Shown: positions 61,479-64,000 of the stretch, one piece after another
Layout: each line of letters starts with the position of its first letter
Numbering within the stretch: the first letter of the stretch is position 1
From: Flammeovirgaceae bacterium
Lineage (GTDB): Bacteria > Bacteroidota > Bacteroidia > Cytophagales > Cyclobacteriaceae
NCBI GenBank assembly: GCA_021298355.1
Contig: JAJTEH010000010.1
Coordinates: forward strand, 1-64,000
Direction of reading: 5' to 3'
DNA: 64,000 nt
Notes under the pieces: generated by a model
The model's input: only the letters and a program-made list of their open reading frames with translations
What the model was told of the DNA's origin: nothing
The model's database searches: none
Program-made: the position numbers and the translations under genes

Positions 61479-62015
61479 TCATTCCGTTAAAAAATCTTCA
61501 ATTTTCTTTACGGCATGGTGGTAGCTGGCTTTTAAAGCGCCTACGCTGGTTTGTGTAATCTCAGCGATTTCTTCATACGATAAATCTTCATAATATTTCA
61601 TGTTAAAAACAAGGCGTTGTTTATCTGGTAACTTCAATAATGCTTTTTGTAATTTTAGTTGTATTTCATCGCCATTTAATCCGGGTTGATGTTCCAGTTT
61701 TTGGGTTAATTCTCCCTCAACATCTCCAATAGGTAAGAAAAACCTGCGTTTCTTTTTTTGCAGAAAGGCCAGGCTTTCGTTGGTTGCAATGCGGTATATC
61801 CAGGTGAAAAGCGAAGCATCTTCTCGAAAGGTATCGAGGTAGCGGTGTACTTTAATAAAAACTTCTTGGGTAACATCATCGGCATCATCGTGGTCGATTA
61901 CCATTTTTCGAACATAACTATACACGCGTTTTTGATACGCATGGATCAATAGGTTAAAACCATACGAACGCGTATCCGGATTTCGAAGTTTAAGTAGGAG
62001 CTCGGAGTCTGTCAA
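61479..62015 (-). CDS. ECF-type sigma-70 factor
   Basis: 178 residues. Region 2 lies at about 20-85 (FNLLIHAYQKRVYSYVRKMV, DADDVTQEVFIKVHRYLDTF) and region 4 at about 120-175 (KLPDKQRLVFNMKYYEDLSYEEIAEITQTSVGAL). It heads a four-gene set: sigma, anti-sigma, Spy-like protein and outer-membrane protein. The first bases upstream show TATCTTCC, a poor -7 match. Its targets are unknown but envelope stress is likely. Confidence 0.94.
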   Translation of the reverse strand: MTDSELLLKLRNPDTRSYGFNLLIHAYQKRVYSYVRKMVIDHDDADDVTQEVFIKVHRYLDTFREDASLFTWIYRIATNESLAFLQKKKRRFFLPIGDVEGELTQKLEHQPGLNGDEIQLKLQKALLKLPDKQRLVFNMKYYEDLSYEEIAEITQTSVGALKASYHHAVKKIEDFLTE

Positions 62016-62117
62016 AACCGCTTAAATGTTATACGGAAGATAGATAGTTTTTACAGGAAAAGGTTTAATCTGAACTGAAATTATTAAGAAGAAAATTTAG
62101 AAAGATGGATTGAAACC

Positions 62118-63200
62118 TTATCCCTTAAACTTGTCCAATGTATCTACCAGCCATTCGAATTGTTCTTTGCTATGTGCAGGAAAATTGGCGAAACGCAATT
62201 GTTGTGTTTTGTTTTTGCCATAGCCATCGCCTGGCATTATGCCATGTTGCTGTAAAAATTGATTAACAGATTGGGTAACTTCACCGCATTGCGCTACAAT
62301 AACTGTTTTAGAACGATGTTCTTTTTTTTCAACAAATGGTTTTAAGATAGGATGTTGATCGAGCAATTGATATAAGATGGCGGCTTTGTATTCCGTTTCT
62401 TTTCTGATGGTATGAATGGTTCGTCTGTTAAAATCTTCGGCTACTTGCCCTAATAAATAAATGCCTAACGTATTGGGTGTTTCCGGAGTTTGATTTTTTA
62501 CTGCGAAAGAATGAAGCGTTGGCAAGTTGTGGTATGTGCCGATATTGATTTTTTTCTTTTGCAAATCGTTTGCTTTGGCTAAACATTTTTGATTAACACA
62601 CCAAACGCCTAAGCCCGGTGGTAAACCAAATGCTTTTTGCACGGAAAAGAAAACGCCATCTATTACATCATAATTAAAATCAGGGTAGGGTAGAGATGAA
62701 ACAGCATCTATCATGATTAAAGCATTCGGATAGCTTGCACGAAGTTTATTTAAATCTTCTATTGGCCAACTTACACCTGTGCTGGTTTCGTTGTGGGTGA
62801 TGGCAACAAACTCAGCATGCGGATGAATGCTTTCAGGTAATTCAAATCCTTTTCCTTCTTCAACCTGAATAAGGCTTACGTGTTTTTGAAGTTGTGCAGC
62901 AATTTCTGCATAGCGTGCCGAGAAGGATCCATTTACATAATGAATCGATTTCTCTTCAACTAAATTTTCAATGCTTCTTTCCCATATTTCTGTAGCCGAA
63001 CTTGTAAAGACAACAGTATAATTTTCAGGAAGCTGAAGTAAATGTTTTAATTCTCGAACAGCTTTTTCTACAATGGCTTCGAATGCTTTGCTGCGGTGCG
63101 AAAGGGAAAGGATGTTGTTTTTTATAGCCGACTTAAGATGATCGGATACAGTAAAATAAAGTTGGGATGGCCCGGGTGTGTAATTCGTAAATGCAGCCAT
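62118..63200 (-). CDS. Class V aminotransferase (phosphoserine transaminase-like)
   Basis: A 360-residue PLP enzyme. The start [16 protein letters not shown] matches SerC-like proteins (NxxPGPS), followed by the SLSHRSKAFEAI substrate segment, IDAVSSLPYPDF with the PLP-ring aspartate and the Schiff-base lysine in SVQKAFGLPPG. Phosphoserine transaminase of the serine pathway is the most likely role; an alanine-glyoxylate type activity is possible. Its ATG overlaps the ftsE stop by one base (TAATG). Confidence 0.82.
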   Translation of the reverse strand: MAAFTNYTPGPSQLYFTVSDHLKSAIKNNILSLSHRSKAFEAIVEKAVRELKHLLQLPENYTVVFTSSATEIWERSIENLVEEKSIHYVNGSFSARYAEIAAQLQKHVSLIQVEEGKGFELPESIHPHAEFVAITHNETSTGVSWPIEDLNKLRASYPNALIMIDAVSSLPYPDFNYDVIDGVFFSVQKAFGLPPGLGVWCVNQKCLAKANDLQKKKINIGTYHNLPTLHSFAVKNQTPETPNTLGIYLLGQVAEDFNRRTIHTIRKETEYKAAILYQLLDQHPILKPFVEKKEHRSKTVIVAQCGEVTQSVNQFLQQHGIMPGDGYGKNKTQQLRFANFPAHSKEQFEWLVDTLDKFKG

Positions 63201-63904
63201 TATTCAGTTGGTAGATCTACCACTTCATTTTTTGAATCTGTAATTTTTCCGGCTTCGCATTTTAAGATACGCGCAGGATATTTTCGGATTAATCGATAAT
63301 CGTGTGTGGCCATCATAATAGTTGTTCCACTTTTATTAATTTGATGAAACAATTTGATGATGCCATCGCTTACTTCCGGATCGAGATTACCTGTTGGTTC
63401 ATCGGCAATTAATAGCACGGGTTCATTCAATAATGCTCGCGCAATTACCACACGTTGTTGTTCGCCACCTGATAATTGATGCGGATATTTTTTTTCTACT
63501 GAACCTAAACCGACTTGCAGTAAAACTTCTGTGATGCGGTGTTTAATTTTTACGTTGTCTTTCCAACCGGTTGCTTTTAAAACAAAAAGTAAATTATCGG
63601 CAACGGTTCTGTCATTAAACAATTGAAAGTCTTGAAAGATAATACCGAGTTTTCTTCTTAGAAATGGAATATCTTTTTGTTTGATGCTGCGAATAGAAAA
63701 ACCGGCAACAGAAATATCACCTAAACGCAAAGGCAAATCGCCATACAAAGTTTTCAGCAAGGATGATTTCCCCGAACCTGTTTTACCTACTAAAAAAACG
63801 AATTCACCTTTTTCAATTTCAAGATTGAGTTGATTAAGCACAGTATGCTGGTCTTGAAAGATGGCAACATCTTTTAATCGAACAACAGGATCGGTAGAAA
63901 ACAT
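63200..63904 (-). CDS. ftsE: Cell-division ATP-binding protein FtsE
   Basis: A 234-residue ABC ATPase that with FtsX controls peptidoglycan hydrolases at the septum. Walker A is GKTGSGKSS near 40-48, QDFQLF and the LSGGEQQR signature follow, and Walker B is [12 protein letters not shown]. The QDF..L and [20 protein letters not shown] regions favour FtsE over LolD, although the two families are close. No ftsX lies on either side inside the window. The downstream aminotransferase is translationally coupled. Confidence 0.85.
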   Translation of the reverse strand: MFSTDPVVRLKDVAIFQDQHTVLNQLNLEIEKGEFVFLVGKTGSGKSSLLKTLYGDLPLRLGDISVAGFSIRSIKQKDIPFLRRKLGIIFQDFQLFNDRTVADNLLFVLKATGWKDNVKIKHRITEVLLQVGLGSVEKKYPHQLSGGEQQRVVIARALLNEPVLLIADEPTGNLDPEVSDGIIKLFHQINKSGTTIMMATHDYRLIRKYPARILKCEAGKITDSKNEVVDLPTE

Positions 63905-63934
63905 CGTTTGTTAATTCAGATCGTGATATAAAAA

Positions 63935-64000
63935 TTAACCATTTGCTTTTTTATGGTCGGCTAAAAATTTAGCTAAACCACTATCCGTTAAAGGATGATT
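63935..64000 (-). CDS. Transaldolase / fructose-6-phosphate aldolase, 3' end only
   Basis: The last 21 codons of a gene that continues beyond the window. The translation NHPLTDSGLAKFLADHKKANG is very close to the C-terminus of small transaldolase/FSA (TalC-type) proteins (HPLTDKGxxxFLADW). It lies 30 bases before ftsE. It probably acts in the non-oxidative pentose phosphate pathway; the missing part prevents a firmer call. Confidence 0.75.
   Translation of the reverse strand, partial: NHPLTDSGLAKFLADHKKANG

Noticed and set aside
1-64000. tRNA genes, rRNA genes, CRISPR arrays, prophage, replication origin
   Set aside because: None was recognised in the intergenic regions by eye; a tRNA scan would be needed to exclude tRNA genes completely.

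Overview
This 64 kb window is chromosomal DNA of an AT-rich Bacteroidota, most likely of the Cytophagales type. Four things point that way: a type IX secretion (T9SS) sorting domain on a giant surface protein, the gliding-associated gene gldC, promoters of the Bacteroidota form (about TTTG, 17-21 bases, TAnnTTTG), and start sites without Shine-Dalgarno sequences. No rRNA, tRNA, CRISPR array, phage or transposase gene was seen.

Layout. 1-369: intergenic repeats. 370-5972 (+): rpe, an outer-membrane protein, gyrA and a TPR protein. 6042-9736 (-): upper glycolysis genes pgi, pfkA and a ROK glucokinase. 9838-10920 (-): an AlkB alkane hydroxylase. 11219-13069 (+): a DEAD-box helicase. 13072-17320 (-): a lipoprotein, then the phenylacetyl-CoA epoxidase genes paaABCD behind a TetR regulator, with a matching operator inside the paaA promoter. 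17370-20722: a membrane protein and an ECF sigma / anti-sigma / outer-membrane module. 20781-25734 (-): an SGNH esterase lipoprotein, a TonB-dependent receptor and gldC. 25861-26071 (+): an unannotated structured RNA, possibly 6S-like, ending right at the sirtuin start codon; coaX follows.

28164-41220: a TPR protein, a DUF-like protein, an SpmA/SpmB-like membrane protein and a giant T9SS adhesin gene. That gene is split by a 465-bp insert (33124-33588). Removing it between the two G|TT points restores one frame of about 2975 codons, and joining the insert's ends rebuilds an attC-like site with perfectly complementary 9-base outer arms. This is best read as an integron-type cassette inserted at a secondary site inside a surface-protein gene. 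It is the most unusual feature of the window.

41223-46884 (-): rsmE, an acyl-CoA-binding protein, gltA, an SPFH protein, a short-chain dehydrogenase relative and pckA. 47100-50446 (+): two peptide transporters (POT, OPT). 50599-51860 (-): a small protein and fabH. 51977-56457 (-): an ABC system whose permease is fused to an M1 peptidase. 56575-64000: a small protein, a CBS protein, a second M1 peptidase, an outer-membrane protein, a second ECF sigma / anti-sigma / Spy-like module, a class V aminotransferase, ftsE and the 3' end of a transaldolase-family gene.

Taken together the genes describe an aerobic heterotroph with glycolysis, gluconeogenesis (pckA) and the TCA cycle (gltA), oxidation of aromatics and alkanes (paa, alkB), peptide use (POT, OPT, M1 peptidases) and a T9SS-decorated surface. 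All functions are inferred from sequence; no database search was run.
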